Shown here: positions 15,743 to 25,888 of the stretch, piece after piece
Numbering within the stretch: the stretch's first letter is position 1
Layout of the letters: the number at the start of each line of letters is the position of its first letter
Origin: Zwartia vadi
GTDB lineage: Bacteria > Pseudomonadota > Gammaproteobacteria > Burkholderiales > Burkholderiaceae_B
Length of the DNA: 41,835 nt
Reading direction: 5' to 3'
Assembly: GCF_030410375.1 (NCBI RefSeq)
Contig: NZ_JAUHHE010000021.1
Coordinates: 1 to 41,835, forward strand
The notes under the pieces: model-generated
What the model was told of the DNA's origin: nothing
What the model saw: the letters and a program-made list of their open reading frames with translations, nothing else
Database searches by the model: none
Made by a program: the position numbers and the translations under genes

Positions 15743-16306
15743 TTACTTCTTGCTGCCGATGATTTCGATATCTACACGACGGTTCTTGGCACGACCAGCT
15801 GCTGTACGGTTGTCAGCGACTGGATCAGCTTTGCCTTTGCCGGATGCAGTAATACGATTGGCTGGAACGCCTTTCGAGACCAAGTATGCCTTCACAGCGT
15901 CAGCACGACGAATCGAGAGAGCCATGTTGTAGGCATCAGTACCGATCCAGTCTGTGTGACCGACGGCAATGATGGTTTCGAGATTGATTTCAGCTTGGCG
16001 AGCAGCAACCTGGTCGAGCAACTTACGACCTTCTGGCTTGACGATAGCCTTGTCAAAGTCGAACAAAGCTTCTGCTTTGATCGAAATCTTGTCAGCCATT
16101 GGCTGGCCAGATTTTTTGACGCACTCGGCTGCAGCCGTAGCTGGGGTCCAGAAGTTGTCCTGCCAGCAGAGTTCATTGGAACCGTTCTTCCAAATGAGCT
16201 CACCTGAGCCGTTCTTCCAATTGTCTACCGTTTGCGCGGAAGCGACGCCTGTTGCTGTGAAAGCAGCAAAGGCGAGTGCCAGAGCGAATTTGGAGGGTTT
16301 GTTCAT
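15743..16306 (-). CDS. ompA: OmpA-family outer-membrane protein
   Basis: From the ATG at 16306 (AGGAG about 7 nt upstream) the product is 187 residues with a signal peptide ending V-A-S-A (about 24). The short mature N-terminus holds an internal repeat, W-K-N-G-S-G-E-L-I-W and W-K-N-G-S-N-E-L-C-W, as in Bordetella OmpA. The C-terminal OmpA domain has F-D-F-D-K-A at its start and G-H-T-D-W-I-G-T-D-A-Y-N, L-S-I-R-R-A and N-R-R-V-D-I-E-I, which bind peptidoglycan. The classical eight-stranded barrel is missing, so it links the outer membrane to the cell wall rather than forming a pore. A longer frame from 16414 is rejected because it would bury the signal peptide. Confidence 0.92.
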   Translation of the reverse strand: MNKPSKFALALAFAAFTATGVASAQTVDNWKNGSGELIWKNGSNELCWQDNFWTPATAAAECVKKSGQPMADKISIKAEALFDFDKAIVKPEGRKLLDQVAARQAEINLETIIAVGHTDWIGTDAYNMALSIRRADAVKAYLVSKGVPANRITASGKGKADPVADNRTAAGRAKNRRVDIEIIGSKK

Positions 16307-16392
16307 GTTTCTCCTCGTTGAGCTTGAAGCTGGATAAGTGACTCGCAGCGAACCCCCGCCGCAAATAAAAAAATACATCAGGAAACGGGTCC

Positions 16393-16421
16393 AGTATAGC
16401 AACACAGTGAGCACTATTTAA
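16393..16421 (-). promoter_or_regulatory. Possible ompA promoter
   Basis: On the minus strand TTAAAT, a 17-bp spacer and TATACT (preceded by TTGC) fit a sigma-70 promoter with a weak -35. It would give an untranslated leader of about 80 nt. Confidence 0.4.
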
Positions 16422-16743
16422 AAATACCCGCTGGGTTTCCTGCGTGCTGAACGAATCTTAAGGCATTTGATGAGGTTTAGTCACTCTTCTGGCACGCTTA
16501 AGTCGTTGATATGCGCATTTATACGCTCAACAGGCGTTTCTTGTTGGTTTTTGGCAACAAAAATTTACGTTTAGACGCAAATTATCGAGATTTTCTATCC
16601 GAAAACCTGCAGGAATTTGTGGGTAGGACGATACCTCCCCAAGAGAAGATGAACTTCTGACCGGCTAATTTTGGAAAAGTTCAGCGGTTTTAGAAAAAAA
16701 TATTTTTTCTATTTCAGTGTGCCGACTGGCCGTCCTATTTGAA

Positions 16744-16773
16744 GTGATACCGTGGCAAGTGCCGGTGTAGAAT
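16744..16773 (+). promoter_or_regulatory. Possible gyrA promoter
   Basis: GTGATA, an 18-bp spacer and TAGAAT form a plausible sigma-70 promoter about 80 nt before the gyrA ATG. gyr promoters in other bacteria are induced by DNA relaxation through their -10 region; that is not visible from sequence here. Confidence 0.4.
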
Positions 16774-16855
16774 CCAAGGCTGACCATTTGTAGTTGCTTT
16801 TTACCATTTCGACCCCGTCTCGGGTTTTCAACCGCTGTCATTTGTTGCGAACTTT

Positions 16856-19537
16856 ATGGATTCCTTTGCCAAGGAAACTCTTCCGATATCACTCGAAGAA
16901 GAAATGCGCCGCAGTTATCTCGATTATGCAATGAGCGTAATCGTAGGGCGCGCCCTCCCGGATGTCCGGGACGGTCTTAAGCCTGTGCATCGTCGCGTGT
17001 TGTTTGCGATGCACGAACTCAATAACGACTGGAACCGCGCGTATAAAAAATCAGCGCGTATCGTTGGTGACGTGATTGGTAAATATCACCCGCATGGTGA
17101 TCAAGCCGTTTACGACACGATCGTGCGGATGGCGCAGGACTTTTCCTTGCGCTATATGTTGGTAGATGGCCAGGGCAACTTTGGTTCCGTCGACGGCGAT
17201 AGCGCGGCGGCAATGCGTTACACCGAGATTCGTCTTGCCAAAATCGCTCACGAACTGTTGGCTGATATTGACCAGGAAACTGTTGATTTCGGTCCCAACT
17301 ACGACGGTAGTGAAAGCGAGCCTTTGCTGTTGCCTTCACGTTTGCCAAACTTGCTCGTGAACGGTAGCTCGGGTATTGCGGTTGGCATGGCAACCAATAT
17401 TCCACCGCATAATCTTGCCGAGGTCATTGATGGTTGCCTGTATTGTTTGCGCAACCCCGAGTGCACGATTGATGAGCTGATCGAACTCATTCCTGCGCCA
17501 GACTTCCCGACGGGAGGCATCATTTATGGAATCGTCGGTGTGCGAGAAGGTTATCGCACGGGACGCGGACGCGTGATCATGCGCGCCAAAACCCACTTCG
17601 AAGACATTGGTAATAATCGGCAATCGATTGTTGTTGATGCGATTCCTTATCAAGTGAATAAAAAGACCTTGCAGGAGCGCATTGCCGAGCTTGTCAATGA
17701 GAAAAAGGTCGAGGGCATTTCCGACATCCGTGATGAGTCAGACAAGGACGGCATGCGTCTGGTGATCGAGCTCAAGCGAGGTGAGGTCCCCGAGGTTATT
17801 CTGAATAATCTCTACAAACATACACAGCTCCAGGATACCTTCGGGATGAACCTGGTGGCGCTTGTCGACGGCCAACCCCGTCTGCTCAATCTCAAGCAGA
17901 TGGTGGAGTATTTTCTGGCGCATCGTCGCGAGGTTGTCACGCGCCGTACCGTCTTTCAGCTGCGCAAGGCGCGTGAACGCGGTCATGTTCTCGAAGGTCT
18001 TGCTGTTGCGTTGGCGAACATCGACGAGTTCATCGCAATCATCAAGGCAGCGCCTACGCCACCCGTTGCGCGGCAAGATTTGATGGACAGGACTTGGGAC
18101 TCTTCGCTTGTGCGTGAAATGCTTGCGCGAGCAGATACCGTAGCAGTTGGCGGGCGCGGCGCCTATCGTCCGGACAATCTTCCAGACGCATATGGCTTGC
18201 AGGCTGATGGTCAGTACCGCTTGAGTGAAACGCAGGCTCAGGAAATCCTGAACATGCGCTTGCAGCGCTTGACTGGACTTGAGCAAGACAAAATTGTTAG
18301 CGAATACAAATCCGTCATGGAAACAATTTTGGATTTGTTGGATATTTTGGCAAAACCTGAGCGGATTACCGTCATCATTAGTGACGAGTTGCAGGCAATC
18401 AAGACCGAGTTTTCAATTAATGCAAAAGACGTCCGCCGTTCAGATATCGAGCTCAACGCCACTGAGCTGGATACTGAGGACTTGATTACCCCTGCAGACA
18501 TGGTTGTGACCTTGTCGCACGGTGGATATATCAAGAGCCAGCCTTTGTCCGAGTATCGTGCGCAGCGCCGTGGTGGTCGCGGTAAACAAGCCACTGCCAC
18601 CAAAGAAAATGATTGGATCGATCAGCTGTTTATTGCCAATACGCATGACTATCTGCTGTGCTTCTCAGACCGCGGCCGTGTTTATTGGCTCAAAGTTTGG
18701 GAGGTGCCGCAAGGCACACGCATCTCGCGCGGCAAACCGATTGTGAACATGTTCCCGTTGGTGGATGGTGAGAAGATCACTGTCGTCTTGCCGATCAAAG
18801 CATTTAGCGATGATCAGACAGTCTTCATGGCGACTTCGCGCGGAACGGTCAAAAAGACACCGCTTTCAGATTTCTCCAACCCACGCAAGGCAGGCATTAT
18901 CGCGGTTGACCTCGACGAGGGCGACTTCCTGATAGGCGCTGAGTTGACCGATGGTAAGCATGACGTCATGCTCTTCTCCGACTCCGGTAAGGCAGTGCGC
19001 TTTGACGAAAATGATGTCCGTCCCATGGGGCGTAACGCGCGCGGTGTGCGCGGCATGATGCTCGAGGAAGGCCAGCAGGTCATTGCGATGCTTGTATCAG
19101 GAGATGAAACCCAAACAGTCTTGACCGCCACGCAAAATGGTTTCGGAAAGCGCACGCCGATTACTGAGTACACGCGCCATGGCCGTGGCACCAAAGGCAT
19201 GATCGCGATTCAGACATCTGCGCGTAACGGCAAAGTTGTCGGAGCCGTTCTGGCAAATGCCACGGACGAGATCATGCTGATCACAACGGGCGGAGTGCTT
19301 GTACGCACGCGAGTGGCGGAAATACGTGAAATGGGTCGCGCGACGCAGGGTGTCACACTCATTAGCGTGGATGACGGCAGCGAGTTGTCTGGTGTGCGCA
19401 GAGTGGTCGAAAGCGATGTGGATGATGATGCGGATGCAGATCAACCTGCAACCAATGCATCGCCAGATGCGAAAGACTCTTTGACTAAACCGGATGCTAC
19501 GCCAGATACCGCTGGTGAGGCAGGGTCGGAGTCCTAA
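16856..19537 (+). CDS. gyrA: DNA gyrase subunit A
   Basis: The 893-residue product is full-length GyrA. The N-terminal breakage-reunion domain has catalytic Tyr122 in A-A-A-M-R-Y-T-E, and the C-terminal wrapping domain has the GyrA-box Q-R-R-G-G-R-G (near residue 565), which separates it from ParC. With GyrB it introduces negative supercoils using ATP. In the quinolone-determining region the sequence is [10 protein letters not shown], so position 83 (E. coli numbering, identical here) is Gln instead of Ser/Thr, and Asp87 is intact. The protein ends in an acidic Asp/Ala/Pro-rich tail. It starts the long plus-strand run; serC begins one base after its stop. Confidence 0.98.
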   Translation: MDSFAKETLPISLEEEMRRSYLDYAMSVIVGRALPDVRDGLKPVHRRVLFAMHELNNDWNRAYKKSARIVGDVIGKYHPHGDQAVYDTIVRMAQDFSLRYMLVDGQGNFGSVDGDSAAAMRYTEIRLAKIAHELLADIDQETVDFGPNYDGSESEPLLLPSRLPNLLVNGSSGIAVGMATNIPPHNLAEVIDGCLYCLRNPECTIDELIELIPAPDFPTGGIIYGIVGVREGYRTGRGRVIMRAKTHFEDIGNNRQSIVVDAIPYQVNKKTLQERIAELVNEKKVEGISDIRDESDKDGMRLVIELKRGEVPEVILNNLYKHTQLQDTFGMNLVALVDGQPRLLNLKQMVEYFLAHRREVVTRRTVFQLRKARERGHVLEGLAVALANIDEFIAIIKAAPTPPVARQDLMDRTWDSSLVREMLARADTVAVGGRGAYRPDNLPDAYGLQADGQYRLSETQAQEILNMRLQRLTGLEQDKIVSEYKSVMETILDLLDILAKPERITVIISDELQAIKTEFSINAKDVRRSDIELNATELDTEDLITPADMVVTLSHGGYIKSQPLSEYRAQRRGGRGKQATATKENDWIDQLFIANTHDYLLCFSDRGRVYWLKVWEVPQGTRISRGKPIVNMFPLVDGEKITVVLPIKAFSDDQTVFMATSRGTVKKTPLSDFSNPRKAGIIAVDLDEGDFLIGAELTDGKHDVMLFSDSGKAVRFDENDVRPMGRNARGVRGMMLEEGQQVIAMLVSGDETQTVLTATQNGFGKRTPITEYTRHGRGTKGMIAIQTSARNGKVVGAVLANATDEIMLITTGGVLVRTRVAEIREMGRATQGVTLISVDDGSELSGVRRVVESDVDDDADADQPATNASPDAKDSLTKPDATPDTAGEAGSES

Positions 19538-19538
19538 T

Positions 19539-20669
19539 ATGGCGCGCCCCTGGAATTTTTCAGCCGGGCCTTCTGCGATGCCTGAATCAGTATTGAGACA
19601 GGCTGCGCAGGAAATGCTGGATTGGCATGGCTCGGGCATGTCTGTGATGGAAATGAGTCATCGCGGCAAGCAGTTTGTTGAAATCTGTTCTCAAGCCGAG
19701 GCCGATTTGCGCGAGTTGCTGGGCGTGTCCGAGGATTATGCAGTCCTCTTCATGCAGGGTGGTGCGACGGCAGAAAATGCCATCATTCCCATGAATCTGC
19801 TGGGTCGCGTGGCCAAGCCCAAGGCGGATTTTGTGATCAGTGGGATTTGGGCCAAAAAATCCATGCAGGAATGTCAGCGTTATGGCGATGCCCAAGAGGC
19901 AGCGACCAATGCAGCCGAGACGGTGATCGATGGGCGCGCTCAGTCACCCGGAACCTGGTTGCCGCCCTCTGGTTCTTGGGTCGTACGACCAGATGCGGCG
20001 TATCTGCATATATGTAGCAATGAAACAATTGGCGGTGTCGAGACAATGGATTGGCCAGTTATGGCTAATCTGGGTGCTCCAGACGTCCCCTTGGTAGTCG
20101 ATGCCTCTTCGCATTTTTTATCTCGTCCAATGCCCATTTCCAGCACTGGGATGATTTTTGCAGGGGCGCAAAAAAATGCCGGACCGGCTGGTTTGACCGT
20201 GGTCATTGTCAGACGTGACTTGATCGGTCATGCTTTGCCCATTTGCCCGTCAGCTTTTGACTATGTCAATGTTGCGCGTGAACACTCAATGTTCAACACG
20301 CCACCAACCTATGCCATTTATATTGCCGGACTGGTGTTTAAATGGCTCAAGGAACAGGGTGGACTTGCAGCGATGGAGCAGCAAAACATCGCAAAGGCAT
20401 CCCGACTCTACGGGTATTTTGATCAGAGCTCCTTTTATAAAGTTCCAGTACATCCCTCCGTTCGCTCGAGGATGAATGTGCCTTTTTTCTTACCGGATAC
20501 TGCGCTGGAGTCGGCCTTCCTGGCGGGGGCGCAAGCACGCGGTTTGATGCAACTCAAAGGGCATAAGAGTGTGGGCGGGATGCGCGCCTCAATTTATAAC
20601 GCCATGCCTCTAGAGGGTGTCATGGCACTTATCGACTATCTCAAGGATTTCGAGCGCTCTCATGGATGA
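19539..20669 (+). CDS. serC: Phosphoserine aminotransferase
   Basis: The 376-residue product starts [15 protein letters not shown] and has the PLP lysine at K212 in [10 protein letters not shown]. It also has H-R-G-K-Q-F near 41 and S-H-F-L-S-R-P near 191. It converts 3-phosphohydroxypyruvate and glutamate to phosphoserine, and also serves pyridoxal phosphate synthesis. The ATG at 19539, with GGAG 7 nt upstream, is chosen over a frame running back into gyrA. Coupling of gyrA, serC and pheA is common in this lineage and in Pseudomonas. Confidence 0.97.
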   Translation: MARPWNFSAGPSAMPESVLRQAAQEMLDWHGSGMSVMEMSHRGKQFVEICSQAEADLRELLGVSEDYAVLFMQGGATAENAIIPMNLLGRVAKPKADFVISGIWAKKSMQECQRYGDAQEAATNAAETVIDGRAQSPGTWLPPSGSWVVRPDAAYLHICSNETIGGVETMDWPVMANLGAPDVPLVVDASSHFLSRPMPISSTGMIFAGAQKNAGPAGLTVVIVRRDLIGHALPICPSAFDYVNVAREHSMFNTPPTYAIYIAGLVFKWLKEQGGLAAMEQQNIAKASRLYGYFDQSSFYKVPVHPSVRSRMNVPFFLPDTALESAFLAGAQARGLMQLKGHKSVGGMRASIYNAMPLEGVMALIDYLKDFERSHG

Positions 20670-21747
20670 GTCATTGCAAGCCCAGTTGTTGCCTCTACGC
20701 CAGCGCATCGATCAGATCGACGCTGAAATTCTCGATTTGCTCAACAAACGTGCCCTGACTGCGCAAGAGGTGGGTGAGGTCAAGCATGCCCATCACGCCG
20801 AGGGTCCCGTGCTGCGCCCTGAGCGCGAGGCGCAGGTTATTCGGCAATTGCAATCACTCAATCGCGGACCTTTTCCCGCCGAAGCAGTCGCCTCTGTGTG
20901 GACTGAAATCATTTCTGCCTGCCGCGGGCTTGAACAAGCACTCACTGTTGCATTTTTAGGACCTGCTGGATCTTTTTCTGAACAAGCCGCATTTGAGCAT
21001 TTTGGTCGTTCGGTCACAGGTTTGGCCTGTCCTTCGTTTGACGAGGTGTTTAGAGCAGTCGAAGCAGGTGCGGCACAAGTCGGAATGGTACCGGTCGAGA
21101 ATTCGACCGAAGGCGCGGTCAACCGCACGCTCGATTTGCTGCTCGGTTCTTCTCTGCGAATTTTGGGCGAACGTTCTCTGATGATTCGCCACTGCCTGTT
21201 GAGCAAGTCTGGCAACATGCAGGGGATTACTAAAATTCTCGCTCACCCCCAGGCCTTGGCTCAATGCCAAAACTGGCTCAATCGTGAGTATCCAGGTATT
21301 GCGCGCGAGCCTGTTTCGAGCAATTCCGAGGCTGCGCGCCTTGCTTCCCTAGACCCCTCTATTGCTGCGATCGCCAGCGAAGTCGCTGCGCAAACTTGGG
21401 GTTTACAGGTTGTGGCACTTGGGATTCAAGATGACTCACAAAATAAAACGCGTTTCCTGGCGATCGGAAAGCTCGATATTTTGCCTAGCGGACGAGATAA
21501 AACCAGCTTGATCCTCGCTGTACCGAATCGAGCAGGCGCTGTCTACCAGATGCTGTCACCCTTGTCTGAAAATGGGGTGTCGATGACGCGCTTTGAGTCT
21601 CGCCCCGCTCGCACTGGACAATGGGAATACTATTTCTATGTCGATATCGAGGGACATTGCGAGGATGCACGGGTCAAGAAGGCACTCGCAGCTCTCGAAA
21701 AGCAGTGTGCGTTCTATAAGTTATTGGGTTCTTATCCGGCGCAGTAG
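20662..21747 (+). CDS. pheA: Bifunctional chorismate mutase / prephenate dehydratase (P-protein)
   Basis: The 361-residue product has three parts: an AroQ chorismate mutase (about 1-90, with L-R-Q-R-I-D-Q-I-D), a prephenate dehydratase domain (from about 94, with [11 protein letters not shown] and V-P-V-E-N-S-T-E-G) and a C-terminal ACT domain (with N-R-A-G-A-V-Y and the E-S-R-P motif) that gives phenylalanine feedback inhibition. It makes phenylpyruvate from chorismate. The ATG at 20662 overlaps the serC end by 8 nt, so it is coupled to it. Confidence 0.97.
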   Translation: MDESLQAQLLPLRQRIDQIDAEILDLLNKRALTAQEVGEVKHAHHAEGPVLRPEREAQVIRQLQSLNRGPFPAEAVASVWTEIISACRGLEQALTVAFLGPAGSFSEQAAFEHFGRSVTGLACPSFDEVFRAVEAGAAQVGMVPVENSTEGAVNRTLDLLLGSSLRILGERSLMIRHCLLSKSGNMQGITKILAHPQALAQCQNWLNREYPGIAREPVSSNSEAARLASLDPSIAAIASEVAAQTWGLQVVALGIQDDSQNKTRFLAIGKLDILPSGRDKTSLILAVPNRAGAVYQMLSPLSENGVSMTRFESRPARTGQWEYYFYVDIEGHCEDARVKKALAALEKQCAFYKLLGSYPAQ

Positions 21748-21828
21748 TTCTCATGAATCACGAGTGTGCCAGGTCCGGCGCGCTCGTTGGTTATTTCGTC
21801 TTCGTTCAGTTTTCTTGGTGTCTCGCTC

Positions 21829-22959
21829 ATGTCCCCTCAAGACTCTGTATTGATTCCACCCCCACACATTGCCGCAATCGCTCCCTATCAGGCCGGTAAG
21901 CCCATCGAGGAGCTGGCGCGCGAATTCGGACTGGATCCGGCCAGTATTGTGAAACTTGCCTCAAATGAAAACCCACTTGGCATGCCTGAGTCCGCACGGC
22001 GCGCAATCGCCGATGCCGTGGCTGGGTTAGGTCGCTATCCTGACCCTGCGGGTTTTGATCTCAAAAGGGCGTTATCCGAACGCTATGGGGTACCACAAGA
22101 TTGGCTCACCCTAGGCAACGGTTCGAACGACATTTTGGAGCTTGTGGCTTCTGCTTTGCTTGAGCCTGGTAGCTCTGTGGTGTACTCGCAATTCGCCTTT
22201 GTCGTATATAGGTTGGCCACGCAAGCGCGTGGTGCGGAGCATATTGTGGTCGCGGCAAAAGACTATGGACATGATTTGCCTGCAATGCTCTCTGCTATTA
22301 AAAACAATACTAGGCTCGTGTTTATTGCCAATCCAAACAATCCAACGGGTACATATTTAGCCAACGATGCAATTGAGTCATTTTTAGCTGCTGTGGCCCA
22401 GCGTCACGGCACCCGCGTGACCGTGGTGCTTGATGAGGCTTATAACGAGTTTTTAGAGCCTGAGCTCCGCGTGGATAGCATCGGACTGGTCAAACGTTAT
22501 CCCAATCTATTGGTATCCAGAAGTTTTTCAAAAGCATATGGCCTGGCGGGTTTGAGGGTAGGCTTCGGCGTGGCACAACCGGTCCTGACAGACTTGCTCA
22601 ATCGCGTTCGACAGCCGTTCAACGTCAACGCTCTTGCGCAGGCTGCTGCGATTGCCGCGCTGAGTGATAAAAAGTTCCTGGCCGAGAGCTTTGAAGTCAA
22701 TCGCGCAGGCAAGATTCAGCTGCAACATGCTTTTGATAAGCTTGGTTTGACTTATGTGCCAAGCTATTCAAACTTTGTACTCGTGAAGGTCGGAGACGCA
22801 GCTGGGATTAATCTCGAGCTCCTTAAGCGCGGGGTGATTGTCCGTCCGGTCAAAGGGGATGGCTTGCCTGAGTGGTTGCGTGTTTCAATCGGTTTGCCGC
22901 ACGAGAATCAAAAGTTTATTGATGCGTTGACTGCAATATTGAAATCGTTGGGCGCGTGA
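21829..22959 (+). CDS. hisC: Histidinol-phosphate aminotransferase
   Basis: The 376-residue product is a fold-type I aminotransferase with K-L-A-S-N-E-N-P-L-G near 42-51, A-N-P-N-N-P-T-G near 167-174, Asp in V-L-D-E-A-Y and the PLP lysine K235 in S-R-S-F-S-K-A-Y-G-L. In this aromatic cluster it may also transaminate phenylpyruvate or hydroxyphenylpyruvate, completing phenylalanine and tyrosine synthesis, as proposed for hisC genes beside pheA and tyrA. The ATG at 21829 is chosen over a 21-residue extension because the family begins close to here; no strong ribosome site is seen. It lies 81 nt after pheA and overlaps tyrA by 4 nt. Confidence 0.95.
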   Translation: MSPQDSVLIPPPHIAAIAPYQAGKPIEELAREFGLDPASIVKLASNENPLGMPESARRAIADAVAGLGRYPDPAGFDLKRALSERYGVPQDWLTLGNGSNDILELVASALLEPGSSVVYSQFAFVVYRLATQARGAEHIVVAAKDYGHDLPAMLSAIKNNTRLVFIANPNNPTGTYLANDAIESFLAAVAQRHGTRVTVVLDEAYNEFLEPELRVDSIGLVKRYPNLLVSRSFSKAYGLAGLRVGFGVAQPVLTDLLNRVRQPFNVNALAQAAAIAALSDKKFLAESFEVNRAGKIQLQHAFDKLGLTYVPSYSNFVLVKVGDAAGINLELLKRGVIVRPVKGDGLPEWLRVSIGLPHENQKFIDALTAILKSLGA

Positions 22960-23861
22960 GTGCGATCAAGATGAGTGCCGTCAAAATGGATGCTTTCAAG
23001 ATTCAAACTGTTGCTGTGATCGGTGTTGGTTTGATCGGTGGCTCATTTGCCGCCGCCCTCAAGCAAGCCGGCGTAGTGAAAAAGGTATTGGGGGCGGGGC
23101 GTCGTCCTGAAACCTTGCAAGAGGCCGCCAGGCTTGGACTGATTGACGAGGTGGTGAGCTACAAAGACGCTGCGCAACGCGCGGATTTGATCTTTGTGGC
23201 CGCACCGGTTGGGGCTTTTGAGAGTATTTTCAAAGAGTTGTGTCCTTGGCTTGGTCCAAAAACGATCATCACTGATGGTGGCAGCACCAAACAAAACGTA
23301 ATTGAAGCCGCTCGTGTTGGACTCAATACTCGCATTGCGCAATTTGTTCCTGGTCACCCGATGGCCGGCTCGCATGAAAAAGGGCCTCAGGCTGCAGACC
23401 CGCAGTTGTACGTTGGACGCCGTGTCATGCTGACCCCACTGGTGGAAAACCATCCTCAGGATGTCGAGACTGTTCGTTCGGCATGGCAGGCATGCGGTGC
23501 AAACGTGGTGTCGATTGAACCGTCACAACACGATGGCGTAGTAGCTGCCATTAGTCATCTGCCGCACTGGGTGGCCGCGCTTTACATGGAGTATGTGACG
23601 CATAGCGACGACGCTGCGCTCAAGCTTGAGACTGCGGGATCTGGCTTTCGAGACTTCACGCGCGTCGCGCAAGGATCTGCTGAAATGTGGCGTGATATTT
23701 TTATCGCTAATCGTCCCGCCATGCTTGCGGAACTTCAAGCGATGAAGGCTGTTTTTGAGCGCGCCGAACATGCCTTGCGCGAAAATGATGCGCAGTGGCT
23801 TGAGGACATGCTTGATCATGCCTCTAAAGCGCGTCGTGATTGGCAGGACCTTGGGTCATGA
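22956..23861 (+). CDS. tyrA: Prephenate (or arogenate) dehydrogenase
   Basis: The product has an N-terminal NAD site, [10 protein letters not shown] (21-30), then [18 protein letters not shown] and S-H-L-P-H-W-V, the signature of TyrA. It oxidatively decarboxylates prephenate towards tyrosine. No chorismate mutase or ACT domain is fused. The GTG at 22956 overlaps the hisC stop (GTGA). In-frame ATGs at 22971 and 22986 are alternatives, because the first 10 codons are an imperfect duplication of 15 bases (M-S-A-I-K / M-S-A-V-K). The TGA overlaps the aroA ATG. Confidence 0.95.
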   Translation: MSAIKMSAVKMDAFKIQTVAVIGVGLIGGSFAAALKQAGVVKKVLGAGRRPETLQEAARLGLIDEVVSYKDAAQRADLIFVAAPVGAFESIFKELCPWLGPKTIITDGGSTKQNVIEAARVGLNTRIAQFVPGHPMAGSHEKGPQAADPQLYVGRRVMLTPLVENHPQDVETVRSAWQACGANVVSIEPSQHDGVVAAISHLPHWVAALYMEYVTHSDDAALKLETAGSGFRDFTRVAQGSAEMWRDIFIANRPAMLAELQAMKAVFERAEHALRENDAQWLEDMLDHASKARRDWQDLGS

Positions 23862-25174
23862 GTCGTCAAGCGTTCTTGGATTTGCCTCCAGCCAAACATG
23901 CCGAGGGTACCGTTATATTGCCCGGCTCTAAAAGTATTTCTAATCGTGTCCTGCTGCTTTCTGCCCTGTCCCAGGGAACGACGCGCATAGAGGGCCTGCT
24001 CGAATCTGACGATACGGCTGTGATGCTGGCCGCTTTAAATCAGCTTGGGGTCCAGGTCATCAAGCATTCTTCTGAATCTGTCAGCGTGACGGGTGTTGCA
24101 CGGTTTCCTGTCATTGAGGCGCAGCTTTTCATGGGCAATGCCGGAACCGCGATACGTCCTCTCACCGCAGCGCTTGCAGTCATGGGCGGGCATTACAGTC
24201 TCTCTGGTGTGCCGCGTATGCACGAGCGTCCGATTGGAGATCTTGTTGACGGGCTCAGGGAGATGGGAGCTCGAATCAACTATCTCGATCAGCCAGGCTA
24301 CCCGCCGATTGAGATCCTTGCCCCCGGGCAGCTGAGTGATCGTGTGCGTGTGCAAGGTTCGGTTTCCAGCCAGTTTTTGACAGCTGTGCTCATGGCCGCG
24401 CCGCTTGTTGTGGCACGCACCGGTCGAGCATTGACTGTCGAGGTGATTGGCGAGTTGATCTCTAAGCCATATATCGACATTACGCTCAATCTCATGGCGC
24501 GTTTTGGTGTGGTGGTCACGCGTCATGGCTGGCAGCAGTTTGTGATTGATGCTGATGCAAGCTATCGCTCACCTGGAAGCATTTTTGTGGAGGGCGATGC
24601 GTCATCTGCTTCCTATTTTCTGGCACTTGGAGCGATCGGTGGGGGACCTGTGCGGGTGGTAGGTGTTGGAGCCAATAGCATTCAGGGTGATGTAGCCTTT
24701 GCCGATGTTGTCGAGTCCATGGGTGCAAGGGTGCGTCGAGAAGAGGCTGCGATCGAAGTCTCGGGGGTCGATGTCACAGCAGGTCATCGATTAAAGGCGT
24801 TTGACACCGATTTCAACTTGATCCCTGATGCAGCGATGACTGCAGCGGCGTTGGCGCTGTTTGCTGATGGGCCGTGCACGTTGCGCAATATCGCGAGCTG
24901 GCGAGTCAAAGAAACCGACCGGATCCATGCGATGGAAACTGAGTTAAGAAAACTTGGCGCTCGGGTTGAGAGTGGCCCGGACTGGTTGCGCGTTCATCCC
25001 ATCGAGTCCGGTCTTTGGCACGATGCCTCGATCGATACCTATGATGATCACCGGGTGGCGATGTGTTTTTCCCTGGCTGCCTTCGGTCAATCCCGTGTGC
25101 GGATCATGGATCCTGAATGCGTCAGTAAAACATTTCCAACTTATTTTGCTGTGTTGAGTGGTCTGCTGACATGA
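23858..25174 (+). CDS. aroA: 3-phosphoshikimate 1-carboxyvinyltransferase (EPSP synthase)
   Basis: The 438-residue product is a class I EPSP synthase: [10 protein letters not shown] near the N-terminus, [28 protein letters not shown] and R-V-K-E-T-D-R-I. It joins shikimate-3-phosphate and phosphoenolpyruvate on the way to chorismate. The Thr and Pro of the glyphosate-site loop are conserved, so there is no obvious resistance change. The ATG at 23858 overlaps the tyrA stop (ATGA), and its own TGA overlaps the cmk ATG. Confidence 0.97.
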   Translation: MSRQAFLDLPPAKHAEGTVILPGSKSISNRVLLLSALSQGTTRIEGLLESDDTAVMLAALNQLGVQVIKHSSESVSVTGVARFPVIEAQLFMGNAGTAIRPLTAALAVMGGHYSLSGVPRMHERPIGDLVDGLREMGARINYLDQPGYPPIEILAPGQLSDRVRVQGSVSSQFLTAVLMAAPLVVARTGRALTVEVIGELISKPYIDITLNLMARFGVVVTRHGWQQFVIDADASYRSPGSIFVEGDASSASYFLALGAIGGGPVRVVGVGANSIQGDVAFADVVESMGARVRREEAAIEVSGVDVTAGHRLKAFDTDFNLIPDAAMTAAALALFADGPCTLRNIASWRVKETDRIHAMETELRKLGARVESGPDWLRVHPIESGLWHDASIDTYDDHRVAMCFSLAAFGQSRVRIMDPECVSKTFPTYFAVLSGLLT

Positions 25175-25830
25175 ATCATCCTATCCCTGTCATCACGATT
25201 GACGGCCCGACTGCTTCTGGTAAAGGCACGGTTGCCCATCGAGTAGCCGAGGCGCTAGGGTGGGGGGTGCTTGATAGTGGAGCCCTGTATAGACTCACCG
25301 CGCTTGCCGTGATGCAAAAGGGTATTGACCCGTCTGATGCGCAGGCCGTGGCAGACATCGCGAGAACTCTTCAGGTTAAGTTCCACCCCGGAGGCATACT
25401 GCTTGACGGATCTGAAGTCTCTGAGTTGATCAGACAAGAGCGCGTCGGTAATTTGGCTTCGCAGCTCGCACCCAACCCTGCTCTGCGAGCGGCTTTACTT
25501 GGGCGACAGCGGGCCTTTCGACAGAGCCCCGGGCTTGTTGCGGACGGTCGGGACATGGGAACAATTGTGTTTCAAGACGCTAACTTAAAGATTTTTTTAG
25601 TTGCGGATGTGAATGCGCGCGCCCAGAGGCGGTGTAAGCAATTGATCGAAAAGGGAATTTCTGCTAATCTACAAGACCTGCTTGCCGATATGCGTGAGCG
25701 AGATGCGCGAGATATCGAACGCGCGGTCGCTCCTCTATTACCTGCACAGGATGCGCATGTCGTTGATTCGTCTCACCTGACGATTGAACAAACTGTGCAA
25801 AGCATCCTTGACCTGTGGTCAAGGGTTTAA
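25171..25830 (+). CDS. cmk: Cytidylate kinase
   Basis: The 219-residue product starts with [13 protein letters not shown] (P-loop), followed by L-D-S-G-A-L-Y-R and later V-A-D-G-R-D-M-G-T, all typical of bacterial CMP/dCMP kinase. It phosphorylates CMP and dCMP with ATP. It overlaps aroA by 4 nt and precedes rpsA, an order conserved across many Proteobacteria. Confidence 0.96.
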   Translation: MNHPIPVITIDGPTASGKGTVAHRVAEALGWGVLDSGALYRLTALAVMQKGIDPSDAQAVADIARTLQVKFHPGGILLDGSEVSELIRQERVGNLASQLAPNPALRAALLGRQRAFRQSPGLVADGRDMGTIVFQDANLKIFLVADVNARAQRRCKQLIEKGISANLQDLLADMRERDARDIERAVAPLLPAQDAHVVDSSHLTIEQTVQSILDLWSRV

Positions 25831-25888
25831 CCACTCCACCCGAATAGGGTGTGTTACCGGCTCCAAAGGCCATCTGGATCTTCCGTAC

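Larger units (their letters stand above)
16307..16855. other. 549-bp divergent intergenic region between ompA and gyrA
   Basis: It holds the ompA leader and promoter on the left and the gyrA promoter on the right. Between them I see a small dyad at 16541-16560 (TTGTTG / CAACAA) and a perfect 21-bp AT palindrome at 16691-16711. No convincing open frame or known RNA gene is present. Confidence 0.7.

Noticed and set aside
17019..20046. Several long minus-strand frames opposite gyrA and serC
   Set aside because: They are shadows of highly conserved genes, with no ribosome sites and no recognisable products.
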